A stretch of DNA of 64,000 nt from Alistipes sp. (GTDB lineage Bacteria > Bacteroidota > Bacteroidia > Bacteroidales > Rikenellaceae), in contig JAGBXX010000034.1 of NCBI GenBank assembly GCA_017629035.1, positions 39,032-103,031 on the forward strand, written 5' to 3'. The translations under genes were made by a program, and so were the position numbers. Under the pieces are notes generated by a model that made no database searches, had not been told where the DNA came from, and worked only from the letters and a program-made list of their open reading frames with translations. Positions 41,541 to 51,426 of the stretch are shown in pieces. Position 1 is the first letter of the stretch; each line of letters starts with the position of its first letter.

Positions 41541-42935
41541 CTACTTTATTGGCTCAAGGCGTCCCACGCCACTAATCTGCGTAGCCTGAATAGAGAGTCC
41601 CTTGGTTGCAATAGCCGACTCCGTGTCGATGACATATATCGCTGGGTAGTCGTCGGTGAGTGTCACAGGGACATATACCTTGCCACCCTCGGCATAGGGT
41701 GTAGAGCCGAAGCCCGAGATTGAGCTCACAGCAGGAAGACCCTTGACAGGTGTAAGCTTAGCAGCCTCAGCATCGAAAATAGCAAGCTCAGTTGCGGTCA
41801 TTGTCTTAGCAGGCTCCAACACACTGTCGTACATCAACATAAGGAACTTGCTACCACCAACATACCACGTGCGAAGGAATGATCGGCCGTCGGCCATAGC
41901 CTCGATGTTTACGTAGTAGCTTGGGTCGAACTCCTCGCTACCTGAGTTAATACGCACCACACCCGCAGGGAGTGTTGTTCGCTGACGCTCGTCGGCCATA
42001 GTCTTGGCATACGAGGGCGAGAAGACGTATACATCGCCACTCTCCGTGCGCCAGATCATCTGATAGTACTGCGACTTGTTGCGACCTGCAGCATAGCTAA
42101 TCTTATCGGTGCGAATAAGGCGCTTAGAGTCGAAGTTCTCATTATCGAAGATAGCCACCCAGCACTCATCGGGATACTGCGTCCACTGCAACTCCCCCTC
42201 CTTGTATGCACCCGAGCCAGAGCCTCCCGACTCCCTCTTAATCAAATCGGCATAGCCCTCACGCACCCACTTGCCACCATCGGCCTTCACACCATACTGA
42301 CTAAGACCCATAGGCACGGCAGCAGAGTATATTTTGCTGCCCACCTGCTCAATACCAGCCAGGGTCACAAACTCGCCATTGCCCAGGAAGTTCTCAGCAA
42401 GGTAGTGCTCCTCGAGGGTGTTGTTTGTTGCATAGGTCTCAGCCTTGACATTGAGCAGTGAGATAAGCAGACTCTTAGGAAGATAGCCATTCTCGTCGGC
42501 ATACTCCTGTGGCCCATCACCCGTCGAGGTTGTTACGATATAGTCGTTGTATATGCCCACGGTGGTAAATCGGCGCACGGCATACTCTGCCGAACGTGCC
42601 GAGAGAGTGTAGTCCTCGTTCATGACATAGGAGCGTGTAGTGCCAGCATTACCCTGGTTGTAAGTAAGGCCATATAGATACTTACCGCCCCAGAATACCC
42701 AATACGAGGCACCATCGTTAACAAGACCCTGATCCATGCCCACAACGCCACTATCAAGTGTCGAGGCAGTAAGCAGAGCATTGGTCGTGGTGTTGGAGAA
42801 TGTACCCTGCGAGGCGATAACATAGGGTCGCTCGCCCTCGATTACAGGGTTATTACCATTGTTTGGCGCAACCTCGCACGAGATAGCAAGTAGCGCTAAA
42901 AGTGTGACAGAGAGTAATTTAATAGTTTTATTCAT
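41541..42935 (-). CDS. xusB: DUF4374 surface lipoprotein, XusB-like
   Basis: 464-residue lipoprotein (lipobox AISC, Cys20) of the DUF4374 family. In Bacteroides thetaiotaomicron the family member XusB is a beta-propeller that binds ferric enterobactin outside the cell and hands it to the receptor XusA. Features seen here: [21 protein letters not shown] near the start, repeated propeller strands, [31 protein letters not shown] in the middle and [32 protein letters not shown] near the end. Which siderophore is bound cannot be told. It lies 27 bases after the receptor. Confidence 0.82.
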   Translation of the reverse strand: MNKTIKLLSVTLLALLAISCEVAPNNGNNPVIEGERPYVIASQGTFSNTTTNALLTASTLDSGVVGMDQGLVNDGASYWVFWGGKYLYGLTYNQGNAGTTRSYVMNEDYTLSARSAEYAVRRFTTVGIYNDYIVTTSTGDGPQEYADENGYLPKSLLISLLNVKAETYATNNTLEEHYLAENFLGNGEFVTLAGIEQVGSKIYSAAVPMGLSQYGVKADGGKWVREGYADLIKRESGGSGSGAYKEGELQWTQYPDECWVAIFDNENFDSKRLIRTDKISYAAGRNKSQYYQMIWRTESGDVYVFSPSYAKTMADERQRTTLPAGVVRINSGSEEFDPSYYVNIEAMADGRSFLRTWYVGGSKFLMLMYDSVLEPAKTMTATELAIFDAEAAKLTPVKGLPAVSSISGFGSTPYAEGGKVYVPVTLTDDYPAIYVIDTESAIATKGLSIQATQISGVGRLEPIK

Positions 42936-42962
42936 AGCTGTTTAATTTAAATTATCTGATAT

Positions 42963-45374
42963 TTATCGTCCACCGAAGCTCACACGCAACTTAGCATAGT
43001 AGGCACGACCTGCCTTCTGCAGACTGAAGTTGTCGTAGAGCTTCTCGTTAGTGAAGTTGCGACACTCAAGCGATATGTTATACTTGCCTGCACGTAAAGA
43101 GTAGCTGAGCGAGATATTGTGCGAGAACTGGTCGGGCACCATATATTCGTTCTTGTTTGTGCCTATGAGCGACGAGTAGTAGTAGAAACCTCTGAGATAC
43201 TGGTTGTCGTACGTGAGGCTCAGGTCGTTGCCACGACCCAGGCAGTCTCGCCATGTGAGTGTTATGTCCGAGTCGGCAAAGAGGTATGGCACGTTTGGCA
43301 TACGCTGGCCATAGCCGAGGTTGGGCATCGACGTTGTGCCGATGGCTATCTTCATATTATCACGCACATCGGTATAGGTCACATTGCCACCCACCGAGAG
43401 CCAGCCAGCAAAGGTGTAGCGCATCGAGAGGTTAGCACCCCAGGTGCGCACCTTGCCATAGTTTATGTAGCTTGCCGCCACCTTACCACCACTCAGATCC
43501 ACGATATTTCGCTGAATGTAATCGTTTGTATTTCTGAATATTGCACCCGCCTCGACGAAGACTCCATGCTGCATACTCTCGCCAAACGTGCGTGAGTAGC
43601 CGAAGCTTAGGTTGAGATTATCGCTGCTCTCAGGTCTTAGGCCAATCTCACCCATCTCGAGATCCTCGTCGCCAAACATCTCCTCGATAGTAGGCAGACG
43701 ATAGGCCTTCTCATAGGAGAACTTTGCCTGCAAATCGGGGATGATAAAGTAGGTCGAAGCAAGACCGTAGCCCAGAGCATTGCTGCTTCGCGAGGTCTTG
43801 ACAAAGTTTGTTGAGTTAGCATCCGTGGCAATAGGGCCAGAGAGTGATAACGCATAATATTTTGCAAACAACGAGATGTTCCAACGCTCAGAGGGGGCAT
43901 AGCGATACTGCAAACCCGAGATATTCTTCATCGTCTGCTTGTCGATAGGGTCACGCTGCTCCTGAGCAGCAAGCAGCGAGGTGTTGCTGCGGGTAAAGGC
44001 GCTAAAGAGGTGGTTGAACGTGAGGCTGTGGCCACGAGCAATACGGTAGTTGAGTGTAGCCGTAGCACTCCAGTTGTCGTTCTGCGAGCGAGTGTGCATA
44101 TAGCTCTGCTCACCAGGGGAGTTAAGACGCTTACGCTCGCCACGCCAGTTATATTTGTACTGAGCAGTGTCGATGTTGGTTGTTTTGTTGTGGTTGTAGT
44201 TTGCCGTGAGCGTAAGGTCAAGACCCTCGACCAGCAGGTTGCGCTTGAGATACTCTATCGTGGGCATTATGGTATAGCTACGGCGGTGCTTGTCGCCATA
44301 TACAACATCCTGGCGCACACCCGTTTGTATCTCCTTGTATGACTGCGAGTAGCTGACACTTGCCACGAGTCTATCTGCCCAGGGCTTATCCGTAACACCA
44401 AACTTGGCAACAACAGCCTCGTTGTGATATGTGTCGTTAAAGCGCTCCACACGCTCCCTCTTGAGCTTGTCGATACGCCCTGTCTCGAAATCCTCAACAG
44501 CAGCATCAATCTTGTAGTTATTATCCGAGTAGTTCTGAAAGGCGTTGATCTCCCACATAACTCCATTCTCGAAGCTCTGACCAGCGTTGACATTCGAGCG
44601 GTGAGTATTGAACGAGCCAAAGGAGTAGGATGCGTCGGCAAACCATCTGCGTCGGCTCTTGTTGGTCACAATATTCACCACGCCACCAATAGCATCGGCG
44701 CCAAAGCCCACAGGGACAACACCTCGATATACCTCGATACGGTCGGCATAGCCAGCAGGGATATTGTTGAGCGAGAAGGAGCTTCCAACACCCTCTTGAG
44801 GCACTCCGTCGATAAATACTTTGACATGTTTGCCCGTGAAGCCATCGAGCGATATAGCCATATCCGAGCCTACACCACCCGACTCACGCAGCCTGATTCC
44901 TGGAGCCTTAGAGAGTGCATCTGAGAGATTTTTCGAGGTATTTGCGAGCTCCTCGGTGCTAATAGCCACGGCGTTGAATGCCGAGCGACGCAGGTGGCCC
45001 ACGCCCGAGGCTGAGACAACGACCTCATCGATACGTGTCGAGGCCTCGGCAAGGGTGAAGTCGAGGTCCGACATATCGGCAGCGACGCTAAGACTCTTCG
45101 TTGCACTCTCATAGCCGAGTGTCGAGGCTGTAAGAGCATAATCACCCATCTCGAGCTGAAGAGTGTATCGGCCAGTGATATCGGTAGTAACACCAATCGT
45201 AGTACCCTCGATAAATACCGTGGCATAGGGCAGAGGCTCGCCACTGTGGTCAAAGACAAATCCCGAGAGCGTAGCAGTCATAGCCTTGGCATGTGGTGGC
45301 TCGGTAGCCTGTGTCGGCAGCGAGAGTCCCAACAGGGCCACGAGCATAAGAGGTATATATAAGTATCGTTGCAT
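42963..45374 (-). CDS. xusA: TonB-dependent receptor, XusA-like
   Basis: Outer-membrane importer of about 803 residues. The ATG at 45374 gives a clean signal peptide (MQRYLYIPLMLVALLGLSLPTQA). A carboxypeptidase-regulatory-like domain follows (GFVFDHSGEPLPYATVFIEGTTIGVTTD). Then comes the plug domain with LANTSKNLSDALSKAPGIRLRESG and IEVYRGVVPVGFGADAIGGVVNIVT, then the 22-strand barrel ending in the C-terminal signature YYAKLRVSFGGR. Being next to DUF4374 and PepSY genes, it is most likely the channel for a ferric siderophore. Confidence 0.88.
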   Translation of the reverse strand: MQRYLYIPLMLVALLGLSLPTQATEPPHAKAMTATLSGFVFDHSGEPLPYATVFIEGTTIGVTTDITGRYTLQLEMGDYALTASTLGYESATKSLSVAADMSDLDFTLAEASTRIDEVVVSASGVGHLRRSAFNAVAISTEELANTSKNLSDALSKAPGIRLRESGGVGSDMAISLDGFTGKHVKVFIDGVPQEGVGSSFSLNNIPAGYADRIEVYRGVVPVGFGADAIGGVVNIVTNKSRRRWFADASYSFGSFNTHRSNVNAGQSFENGVMWEINAFQNYSDNNYKIDAAVEDFETGRIDKLKRERVERFNDTYHNEAVVAKFGVTDKPWADRLVASVSYSQSYKEIQTGVRQDVVYGDKHRRSYTIMPTIEYLKRNLLVEGLDLTLTANYNHNKTTNIDTAQYKYNWRGERKRLNSPGEQSYMHTRSQNDNWSATATLNYRIARGHSLTFNHLFSAFTRSNTSLLAAQEQRDPIDKQTMKNISGLQYRYAPSERWNISLFAKYYALSLSGPIATDANSTNFVKTSRSSNALGYGLASTYFIIPDLQAKFSYEKAYRLPTIEEMFGDEDLEMGEIGLRPESSDNLNLSFGYSRTFGESMQHGVFVEAGAIFRNTNDYIQRNIVDLSGGKVAASYINYGKVRTWGANLSMRYTFAGWLSVGGNVTYTDVRDNMKIAIGTTSMPNLGYGQRMPNVPYLFADSDITLTWRDCLGRGNDLSLTYDNQYLRGFYYYSSLIGTNKNEYMVPDQFSHNISLSYSLRAGKYNISLECRNFTNEKLYDNFSLQKAGRAYYAKLRVSFGGR

Positions 45375-45410
45375 CCTTTTACCGTTTGAGATTAACATAT
45401 TTTCACGGTG

Positions 45411-45441
45411 CAAAGGTATTGCATTTCGACAAGGCCGACAA
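45411..45441 (-). promoter_or_regulatory. Promoter of the xus-like operon
   Basis: -7 box TACCTTTG (45411-45418) and -33 TTG (45439-45441) on the minus strand, 20 bases between them. No Fur box was recognised with confidence. Confidence 0.75.
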
Positions 45442-45456
45442 TCGCAAATAGTTGGT

Positions 45457-45500
45457 AAAAAAGAGTGACCTCACCCCCTATATTTAGGGGCGAGGCCACT
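45457..45500 (-). terminator. Terminator of the hemD-rnpA-yidD unit
   Basis: Imperfect stem AGTG-CCTC-CCCC (45464-45477) with GGGG-GAGG-CACT (45487-45500), two symmetric mismatches, followed on the minus strand by CTTTTTTACC, 29 bases after the yidD stop. Confidence 0.75.
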
Positions 45501-45529
45501 GTAACTATATAATATACTGATAAATAGAG

Positions 45530-45790
45530 CTAAGGCACTGGATCATATCCCGAGCCACCCCACGGATGACAGCGCAGAATACGGCGCACGGTGAGATAGG
45601 AGCCCTTAAGCGGACCATGCTTGCGCAGAGCCTCGATAGCATACTGCGAGCAGGTGGGCGTGAAACGGCATGTAGGGGGCTTGAGTGGCGATATGCATAG
45701 CTGATAGAAGCGCACCAGCAGAATAAAGGGGAAGGCCAATATGCGCTTAAGCACGAAGAGCGATCTCTGCCAAAATTTTGCTGACTGCAT
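45530..45790 (-). CDS. yidD: YidD, membrane protein insertion efficiency factor
   Basis: 86-residue YidD, which helps YidC insert inner-membrane proteins. The family pattern is complete: an amphipathic N-terminus, [28 protein letters not shown], and [17 protein letters not shown] at the C-terminus, with the conserved cysteines. It overlaps the end of rnpA by 44 bases, a common arrangement. Confidence 0.95.
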   Translation of the reverse strand: MQSAKFWQRSLFVLKRILAFPFILLVRFYQLCISPLKPPTCRFTPTCSQYAIEALRKHGPLKGSYLTVRRILRCHPWGGSGYDPVP

Positions 45791-46133
45791 TGGCTATAGT
45801 TTTATACGGAAGCACCTCCTTGGTAGAGTAGACAAACGATATATCTACACTAACACCCTTGGCCTGTGCTGCAGCCGAGAGCGTAGACTTATTCAGGCGG
45901 TATGCCTCCTTGGTGCGACGGCGCAGAAGATTGCGCTTGTTGGCACGCTTATGGTTGCGCTTAGGAACCGAGAATAGCACCTCGACAGAGGGCGAGGTGC
46001 TACTTTCGATAAATACATTATATCTAAATGGGTAGACGAAACCAGAGTCGCCGTCGGTAAAGAGACGACGCACCGCCGCAAGCGAGTGTAGGCGCTCGCT
46101 CTTAGGGAGTGTTGCTGGTTCGATCTGCGACAT
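45747..46133 (-). CDS. rnpA: RnpA, ribonuclease P protein component
   Basis: Protein subunit of RNase P, which trims tRNA 5' leaders. 128 residues. The N-terminal [15 protein letters not shown] and the RNR-type motif [21 protein letters not shown] are clear. It lies two bases after hemD and overlaps yidD. Confidence 0.94.
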   Translation of the reverse strand: MSQIEPATLPKSERLHSLAAVRRLFTDGDSGFVYPFRYNVFIESSTSPSVEVLFSVPKRNHKRANKRNLLRRRTKEAYRLNKSTLSAAAQAKGVSVDISFVYSTKEVLPYKTIANAVSKILAEIALRA

Positions 46134-46135
46134 GA

Positions 46136-46990
46136 CTACTGAGCCTTGCGTGTGCGAGTACGAGTCTTCTTCTGGAGCTTTGACTGCTGTGCACGAATAA
46201 ACTCCTCCTTCTCCAAATCCTCCTTAACCTGAGCATCCTCGATAGCCACGCCATCCTCAAGCTTGCTGCAGTAGATATCAAGAGCCTTAACCATAGATGG
46301 TGCCTCGGGCGATGGTGCCGAAGCCTTGACACGGAGTCCTGCCTCGATAGCAGCACGCAACGTAGCCTCGCCAAAGGTAGCCACAACAGGGAGCTTAGCC
46401 ACATCGAAATTCTCGGTCAACGCCTTGACATCGGATGGAGAGTAGAGGGCTATAATATCGTAGTTCTCAGGGTTGAGCTCGCTCATATCGGCAGCAACGG
46501 TGCGGGCAAAAACCACAGGGCTAACCTTGAGCTTGAGCTTGAGAAGTGTATCGGGCAACTCGGGCTTGAAAGGCTCTGTGAGGGCGAGGATAAACTTCTC
46601 GTCCTTGTGCTTCACGATAAGCTCAAGAAGTGAGTTGAACGTACCATCAGCAAACGAGATCTTACGCTTGCGATATACGATATACTTCTGCAAGTAGAGG
46701 GCCACAGCCTCGGTATTGCAGATATACTTCATTGTCTCAGGAACAGTGATTCGAGCCTCCTCGCAGATACGGAAGAAGCTGTCGATAGTTGTTCGCGATG
46801 AGAATATCATTGTTGAGTGCTCGAGAATCTCGGTGCGCTGCGCACGGAACTCCTTAAGCGACACGCCCACAACACGAATCAGAGGCTTGTAGTCGATCTC
46901 AAGCTCGTGCTTTGACGAAAATTCGAAAAATGGGGATTTTTCTAATACGGCCGGACGGGGTTGCGACACTAAAATCTTACTTACTTTCAA
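46136..46990 (-). CDS. hemD: HemD, uroporphyrinogen-III synthase
   Basis: Closes and rearranges the linear tetrapyrrole in heme synthesis. 284 residues; recognised mainly by the two-lobed pattern (ILVSQPRP..SPFFE..KYDYKPLIRV-like start; FSSRTTIDSFFRIC; DIIALYSPSDVKALTENF; PVVATFGEATLRAAIEAGL) and by its classic place before rnpA-yidD in Bacteroidota. The family is poorly conserved. The last 40 residues are an unusual charged tail ending QKKTRTRTRKAQ. Other heme genes are not near. Confidence 0.85.
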   Translation of the reverse strand: MKVSKILVSQPRPAVLEKSPFFEFSSKHELEIDYKPLIRVVGVSLKEFRAQRTEILEHSTMIFSSRTTIDSFFRICEEARITVPETMKYICNTEAVALYLQKYIVYRKRKISFADGTFNSLLELIVKHKDEKFILALTEPFKPELPDTLLKLKLKVSPVVFARTVAADMSELNPENYDIIALYSPSDVKALTENFDVAKLPVVATFGEATLRAAIEAGLRVKASAPSPEAPSMVKALDIYCSKLEDGVAIEDAQVKEDLEKEEFIRAQQSKLQKKTRTRTRKAQ

Positions 46991-47110
46991 AGTCTTAAGT
47001 TATTTTATCTGTTACAATCTATTTCTATTTCTGGCTAAGTTACGCCATTTTTAGCTCCATTATCACTTATACAATAACCTGTTTACCAACATGATACAGC
47101 AACACAAAGC

Positions 47111-47974
47111 CTACATCTGCGCTGGTAACATAGTTACTACAAAGCTAATTGGTAGCAAAAAAGCGGTGCAAAGGTACAAAATCCAATACAAAATCGGAAT
47201 TTTTTTGCCGATAAAGAACACAAAAGTATCCTTTAAATATATCAAAAGTAGTAGAATAGTACCACAAATCACCGCAACACCCCACTCCGAGACACTCTCT
47301 CGCGAGGCAACCAACCAGGTAGCAACAAGGGGATAGAGCAACACTACATAACGCACAAAATTGATGGTCGAGATGCTCGACAACTCAGCCACGGCACTCG
47401 ACTGCGATATCCAGCCCGAGATGGTATGCAGGGCGTAGAGCCACGCCACAAGAACGCCAACAAAGAGCAACGAGGCAAAGGGCGCCACACTAAGAAAGAG
47501 TCCTGAATATAGTGGCGAGGAGGCGGGAAGCTCGATATCAACAATGCGCAGAGCCACCAGTGAGAGCATCATGACACCCACGATGATAGCCACCACCTTA
47601 AAGTAGCTGAGCGGAAGCTCGCCACCCTCGCTGGCCATATTTCGCTCGCTATGCACGCTGAAGATATTGCCCCAGATGACACCTATAAAGCCCCACGAGC
47701 GGAGCAACATGTGAAGGTAGAGGATGAACGATACTACTACAAAGAGCTGATAGATAGACGTATAGGTAAACGAGGGCTCGAGAGCCGAGACAACATCGGC
47801 CTCAACGAGCGACGAACCACTACCAAAAATCTCATCGGCCGTAACAGCACGATAGCCACCATCGTAGATTGGCTCACCCGAGCATAGTTGCGAGCTACGA
47901 CCAAATATCTCGGCAGGCTTCACAATATCGAAGCCAGCCAACTCCAGATCCTCTATATTGGTAGGTCTACTCAT
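47111..47974 (-). CDS. DUF4271 family membrane protein
   Basis: 287-residue membrane protein with a soluble N-terminus (about 1-75) and about seven hydrophobic helices. The C-terminal segment YLKDTFVFFIGKKIPILYWILYLCT is the DUF4271 hallmark. The family is conserved next to hemD in Bacteroidota and its function is unknown; a link to heme or membrane insertion is only guilt by association. It overlaps the histidine kinase gene by eight bases. A TACCTTTG box inside its 3' end (47169-47176) may drive hemD. Confidence 0.85.
   Translation of the reverse strand: MSRPTNIEDLELAGFDIVKPAEIFGRSSQLCSGEPIYDGGYRAVTADEIFGSGSSLVEADVVSALEPSFTYTSIYQLFVVVSFILYLHMLLRSWGFIGVIWGNIFSVHSERNMASEGGELPLSYFKVVAIIVGVMMLSLVALRIVDIELPASSPLYSGLFLSVAPFASLLFVGVLVAWLYALHTISGWISQSSAVAELSSISTINFVRYVVLLYPLVATWLVASRESVSEWGVAVICGTILLLLIYLKDTFVFFIGKKIPILYWILYLCTAFLLPISFVVTMLPAQM
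47169..47176 (-). promoter_or_regulatory. Possible internal -7 box for hemD-rnpA-yidD
   Basis: TACCTTTG on the minus strand inside the 3' end of the DUF4271 gene. The following 120 bases to hemD contain no gene, which suggests a separate start of transcription with a long leader. The -33 is unclear. Confidence 0.4.
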
Positions 47975-49211
47975 TTACGTTGCGGTTAAGTGTTACACGA
48001 ATTGTTGTTCCCTTGCCAATCTCGGAGCGCACCACGGCAATACGTCCCTTGTGATACTCCTCGATAATTCGGCGTGAAAGTGATAGTCCAAGGCCCCAGC
48101 CACGGGTCTTAGTGGTAAAGCCTGGCTCGAAAATACGGGTCCAATTACTCTTGGGGATACCCTTACCCGTATCGCTAACCTCGACAAAGACTGTGCTGTC
48201 GCTATCGCTCTCGCCCACAACGACCTCGATAGTTCCCTGACCCTGAAGTGCATCGAGCGAGTTCTTCATCAAATTTTCGACAACCCACTCAAACAGAGCA
48301 GCGTTTATCGGCACCTCGATAGGAGCCATGGCAAGACCATTGTACGTAAGGTTCACGTTGCGGGGCACACGGCGTCTGAAATAGAGCACCGTATCGCCAA
48401 CAACCTCATTGATATTCATCGGCGTGAGCTGCGTCTCGGAGCCAATCTTCGAGAAGCGGTCTACAATCTTGTTCAGATGCACCAGATCTTTGGCCATCTC
48501 CTCTACGGCCATCTGGTCGACAGGCTGACTACGCAGGTACTCCACCCAGCCAAGTAGCGACGAGGTAGGTGTTCCAAGCTGGTGAGCCGTCTCCTTGGCA
48601 AGACCTACCCACACACGGTTCTGCTCATTCTGCTTGGTCGACATGAAGGCGATATAGGCAAAAATCGCAAAGACAGCGATGATGATAAGCTGCACGTAGG
48701 GGAAGAACGCCAAAGCCTCGCTATGGGCACTCGACACAAGGGTCGAGTAGTCCGTTGTGCCATAGTAGATTGTAAAGTTCGTTGGCGGGATTAGGTAGGT
48801 GATGACAATGGGCTTATTATGGCGGCTCATCTCCATAATCTCGGCACGCAGACGTTTAGGGTCTGAGGTGATCTCCTTGGGGAGGTTTGTCACCAGGGGG
48901 CGCAGCGCATCGTCGGCAATGACCATAGGCACGGTAGTGTGCTCGGCCAGCTTATTGAGCAAGTTGGTGTCGTAGAAGATATATCCCGAAGACTTCGACG
49001 AACGCATAATATCCTCCCACATCTCGATAGCATTATGCTCCGTGTCACGCAGCTGCTGCACGGCGAGCTCATCCTCGTGGCGCATCTCTGCCGAGATACT
49101 CCAGGTGTAGTAGACCGACAACGCCGCAAGCGCCAGACCTATCACGATGACTATGGTGCGGCGGCGTGTAGAGAAGAATCTACCGGACAGGATATTTAGC
49201 TTAAGTTTCAT
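47967..49211 (-). CDS. Sensor histidine kinase
   Basis: 414-residue HisKA/HATPase kinase. Two membrane helices (about 18-38 and 171-190) enclose a periplasmic domain of about 130 residues. The phospho-accepting His210 is in KETAHQLGTPTSSLLGW, a H-box variant typical of Bacteroidota, followed by the N box NLMKNSLDA, G1 DTGKGIP and G2 GWGLGLSLSRRI. No response regulator gene lies nearby, so it is an orphan kinase. The gene overlaps DUF4271 by eight bases. Confidence 0.92.
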   Translation of the reverse strand: MKLKLNILSGRFFSTRRRTIVIVIGLALAALSVYYTWSISAEMRHEDELAVQQLRDTEHNAIEMWEDIMRSSKSSGYIFYDTNLLNKLAEHTTVPMVIADDALRPLVTNLPKEITSDPKRLRAEIMEMSRHNKPIVITYLIPPTNFTIYYGTTDYSTLVSSAHSEALAFFPYVQLIIIAVFAIFAYIAFMSTKQNEQNRVWVGLAKETAHQLGTPTSSLLGWVEYLRSQPVDQMAVEEMAKDLVHLNKIVDRFSKIGSETQLTPMNINEVVGDTVLYFRRRVPRNVNLTYNGLAMAPIEVPINAALFEWVVENLMKNSLDALQGQGTIEVVVGESDSDSTVFVEVSDTGKGIPKSNWTRIFEPGFTTKTRGWGLGLSLSRRIIEEYHKGRIAVVRSEIGKGTTIRVTLNRNVNE

Positions 49212-49230
49212 CTACGGCACTCTAACTGAA

Positions 49231-50913
49231 TTAGCGCTTCGAGAGATCCTGCTCACTCAGTATTCGGTTGTACTCCTCGCTATCGAGCAACAGCTGCACG
49301 GCACGCTCCACATCTGCATCCTTGACGATATTATGCTCCACAGCACCCTCGCTATATGCGTAGCGAGTGAGTATCTCGGATACTATTAGCTCCTCAATCT
49401 CACGGCGATAGGTCTGCATGTTCGACATCTTGTCGTCCTTGATAAGGTCGGCAAAACGGCGGAAGTCATCACGCAGAGCCTCGTCGTAGAGGTCTTTTTC
49501 GAGAGCCTCCTCGAGAATCTTCAACGCCGCACGGGTCTCAGACTCGTAGGGCACTTCCTTATCCTCGATAAAGCGACAGAAGTCGGCATAATCCTCATCG
49601 GTAAGCTCAAAGTTGCGAACATCGACCTTGAGGTCACGATGCTTGAGCACATACTCATCAACCCAATCTTTGATATGACCCTCGGCATATACTGCCACAG
49701 CAAAGCGGCTCCAGTACTTAGGCTCGATCTTAACATCGGGAACAATACCACCACCGTCGTAGACCTTGCGGCCACCACGTGTTCTGAACTCCGAGATAAG
49801 CGAATCGGGCACCTCGCCACTCTCGCCATTGTTGCGTGCCACATAGTCGTGAGCATGAACACAGCGACCCGAAGGGGTATAATACTTATCAGTTGTGACC
49901 TTGACGTATGCATTATAGCCCACAGGCACTGTCGCCTGAACCAAGCCCTTACCATAAGTACGCTGGCCCATAACCACAGCACGATCCTTATCCTGAAGTG
50001 ATCCTGCCAAGATCTCCGACGACGAAGCAGTCTTTGAGTTTACCAAAATCACGATAGGAAGATCACGAGCAATAGGTGCATGCGTAGTGTCGTAGTAGCG
50101 CAACGACGACGAGTCACGACCCATCATCGACACCACACGCTCGCCACGATCCACAAACAACGAGGCAATGTTGACAGCCTCATTCACCGGACCACCACTA
50201 TTTGAGCGATAGTCGAGCACCAAGCCACGAAGCTCGCCCTCGGCCTGCAACGCCTCGAGTGCACGGCGCACCTCGTCGTAGCTACCCTCGATAAAGTCCG
50301 TATGCGAGATATAACCAATGCCATCGTGCAACATACCGCTATACGAAACACTTGGAATAGCGATACGACTACGACGAATGGTGATGGTCTCGACCTCCGA
50401 GGTAAAGAAACGCTCGATGGTAACCACGACATCGGTACCAGGATCACCCTTGAGGTTGCTGCTGACAACATCAGCATCAGCACCCTTCATATCCTTGCCG
50501 TTGATTGCCAAGATCTTATCGCCCGCCTTGATACCCGCCAAGTCTGCTGGCGAGCCTTTATATGGCTCAGCGAAGATAATATAGTCGCCCTTCTTGCTGA
50601 TTGCCGAGCCCACGCCACCATACTTACCTGTGGTCATGATCTCGAAACCCTCCATATCCTTCTCAGAGTAGTATGCCGAGAAGGGGTCGGTAACACGTGT
50701 GATACCCATGACCGCAGAGCTTAGCATATCATCGACAGAGAGCTCCGAGACGAAGTGCTCATCGAAAGTACGCATCACATTGGCCAAGATCTCGATTGAG
50801 CGGCCAAGCTCAAAATCTCTACTGCTCTGCTCGCCACTCTGTGCCTTTGCCGAGTTGACAGAGGCGAAGAGTGCCGCAAGGGCAAAAACAAAATATACTA
50901 CTCCTCTTCTCAT
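49231..50913 (-). CDS. S41 family C-terminal processing peptidase (PDZ protease)
   Basis: 560-residue exported protease. ATG at 50913, one base after the upstream stop, gives a clean signal peptide (MRRGVVYFVFALAALFASVNSAKA); the frame continues further upstream without support. A PDZ domain (around GKYGGVGSAISKKGDYIIFAEPYKGSPADLAGIKAGDKILAIN) precedes the catalytic region with VILVNSKTASSSEILAGSLQD (nucleophile Ser in TASSSE) and TYGKGLVQ (Lys). The 130-residue C-terminal helical part resembles Prc/CtpA extensions. It would trim or degrade periplasmic proteins. Neighbours give no clear substrate. Confidence 0.9.
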   Translation of the reverse strand: MRRGVVYFVFALAALFASVNSAKAQSGEQSSRDFELGRSIEILANVMRTFDEHFVSELSVDDMLSSAVMGITRVTDPFSAYYSEKDMEGFEIMTTGKYGGVGSAISKKGDYIIFAEPYKGSPADLAGIKAGDKILAINGKDMKGADADVVSSNLKGDPGTDVVVTIERFFTSEVETITIRRSRIAIPSVSYSGMLHDGIGYISHTDFIEGSYDEVRRALEALQAEGELRGLVLDYRSNSGGPVNEAVNIASLFVDRGERVVSMMGRDSSSLRYYDTTHAPIARDLPIVILVNSKTASSSEILAGSLQDKDRAVVMGQRTYGKGLVQATVPVGYNAYVKVTTDKYYTPSGRCVHAHDYVARNNGESGEVPDSLISEFRTRGGRKVYDGGGIVPDVKIEPKYWSRFAVAVYAEGHIKDWVDEYVLKHRDLKVDVRNFELTDEDYADFCRFIEDKEVPYESETRAALKILEEALEKDLYDEALRDDFRRFADLIKDDKMSNMQTYRREIEELIVSEILTRYAYSEGAVEHNIVKDADVERAVQLLLDSEEYNRILSEQDLSKR

Positions 50914-50914
50914 A

Positions 50915-51397
50915 CTAATTATCCTGTTCATAACGACGGTTCTTGATATACGACTGCAACTGCAACGCCACACGTGCCACACTACGGCGAAGACCTCGAA
51001 GCTCAACGCCACCATCGACCTTGCTCACCTCGATATGATCCTCGAACATGAGCGAGAGACGGTGCACGATACCCTCGGCACGATACGTAAGCTTTGTGTC
51101 GCCCTCCTCAACGACTCTAAAGCCGAAGAGTCGCATGGCATTATCTATGCGCACTCTATCCTCAACAATATCGCACTCCTCGATGCGGCTACGCATGAAG
51201 CCAAACTTGGGGTAGAAGGCAGCAAGGAGGATAAAGACAATGACCATATAGAGGCCATTGCGGGTATTGAGGTGCGTGAGCAACTGCTGCCAAATAGTGG
51301 CAGCAGAAGGCTCAACAAGGCTCATAAGATAGGTCAGGCCTATGTACAAAACGCAGAGCAAGACCAGATATTTCAGTGATCGTACAACGTATTTCAT
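50915..51397 (-). CDS. Hypothetical two-helix membrane protein
   Basis: 160 residues with two hydrophobic helices (about 9-26 and 47-64) and a soluble cytoplasmic C-terminal part of about 90 residues, alpha/beta in pattern and highly charged. I do not recognise the family. The gene is packed between ispH and the S41 protease (29 bases and one base), so it is translated with them and is real. A role in envelope quality control is possible but unproven. Confidence 0.75.
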   Translation of the reverse strand: MKYVVRSLKYLVLLCVLYIGLTYLMSLVEPSAATIWQQLLTHLNTRNGLYMVIVFILLAAFYPKFGFMRSRIEECDIVEDRVRIDNAMRLFGFRVVEEGDTKLTYRAEGIVHRLSLMFEDHIEVSKVDGGVELRGLRRSVARVALQLQSYIKNRRYEQDN

Positions 51398-51426
51398 CTC
51401 TTCTGTTTTATTTCTTTTTCACTTGA

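Noticed and set aside
47091-47336. 81-residue plus-strand frame at the end of the DUF4271 gene
   Set aside because: It lies mostly opposite DUF4271 coding sequence and crosses its promoter-like box; no support.
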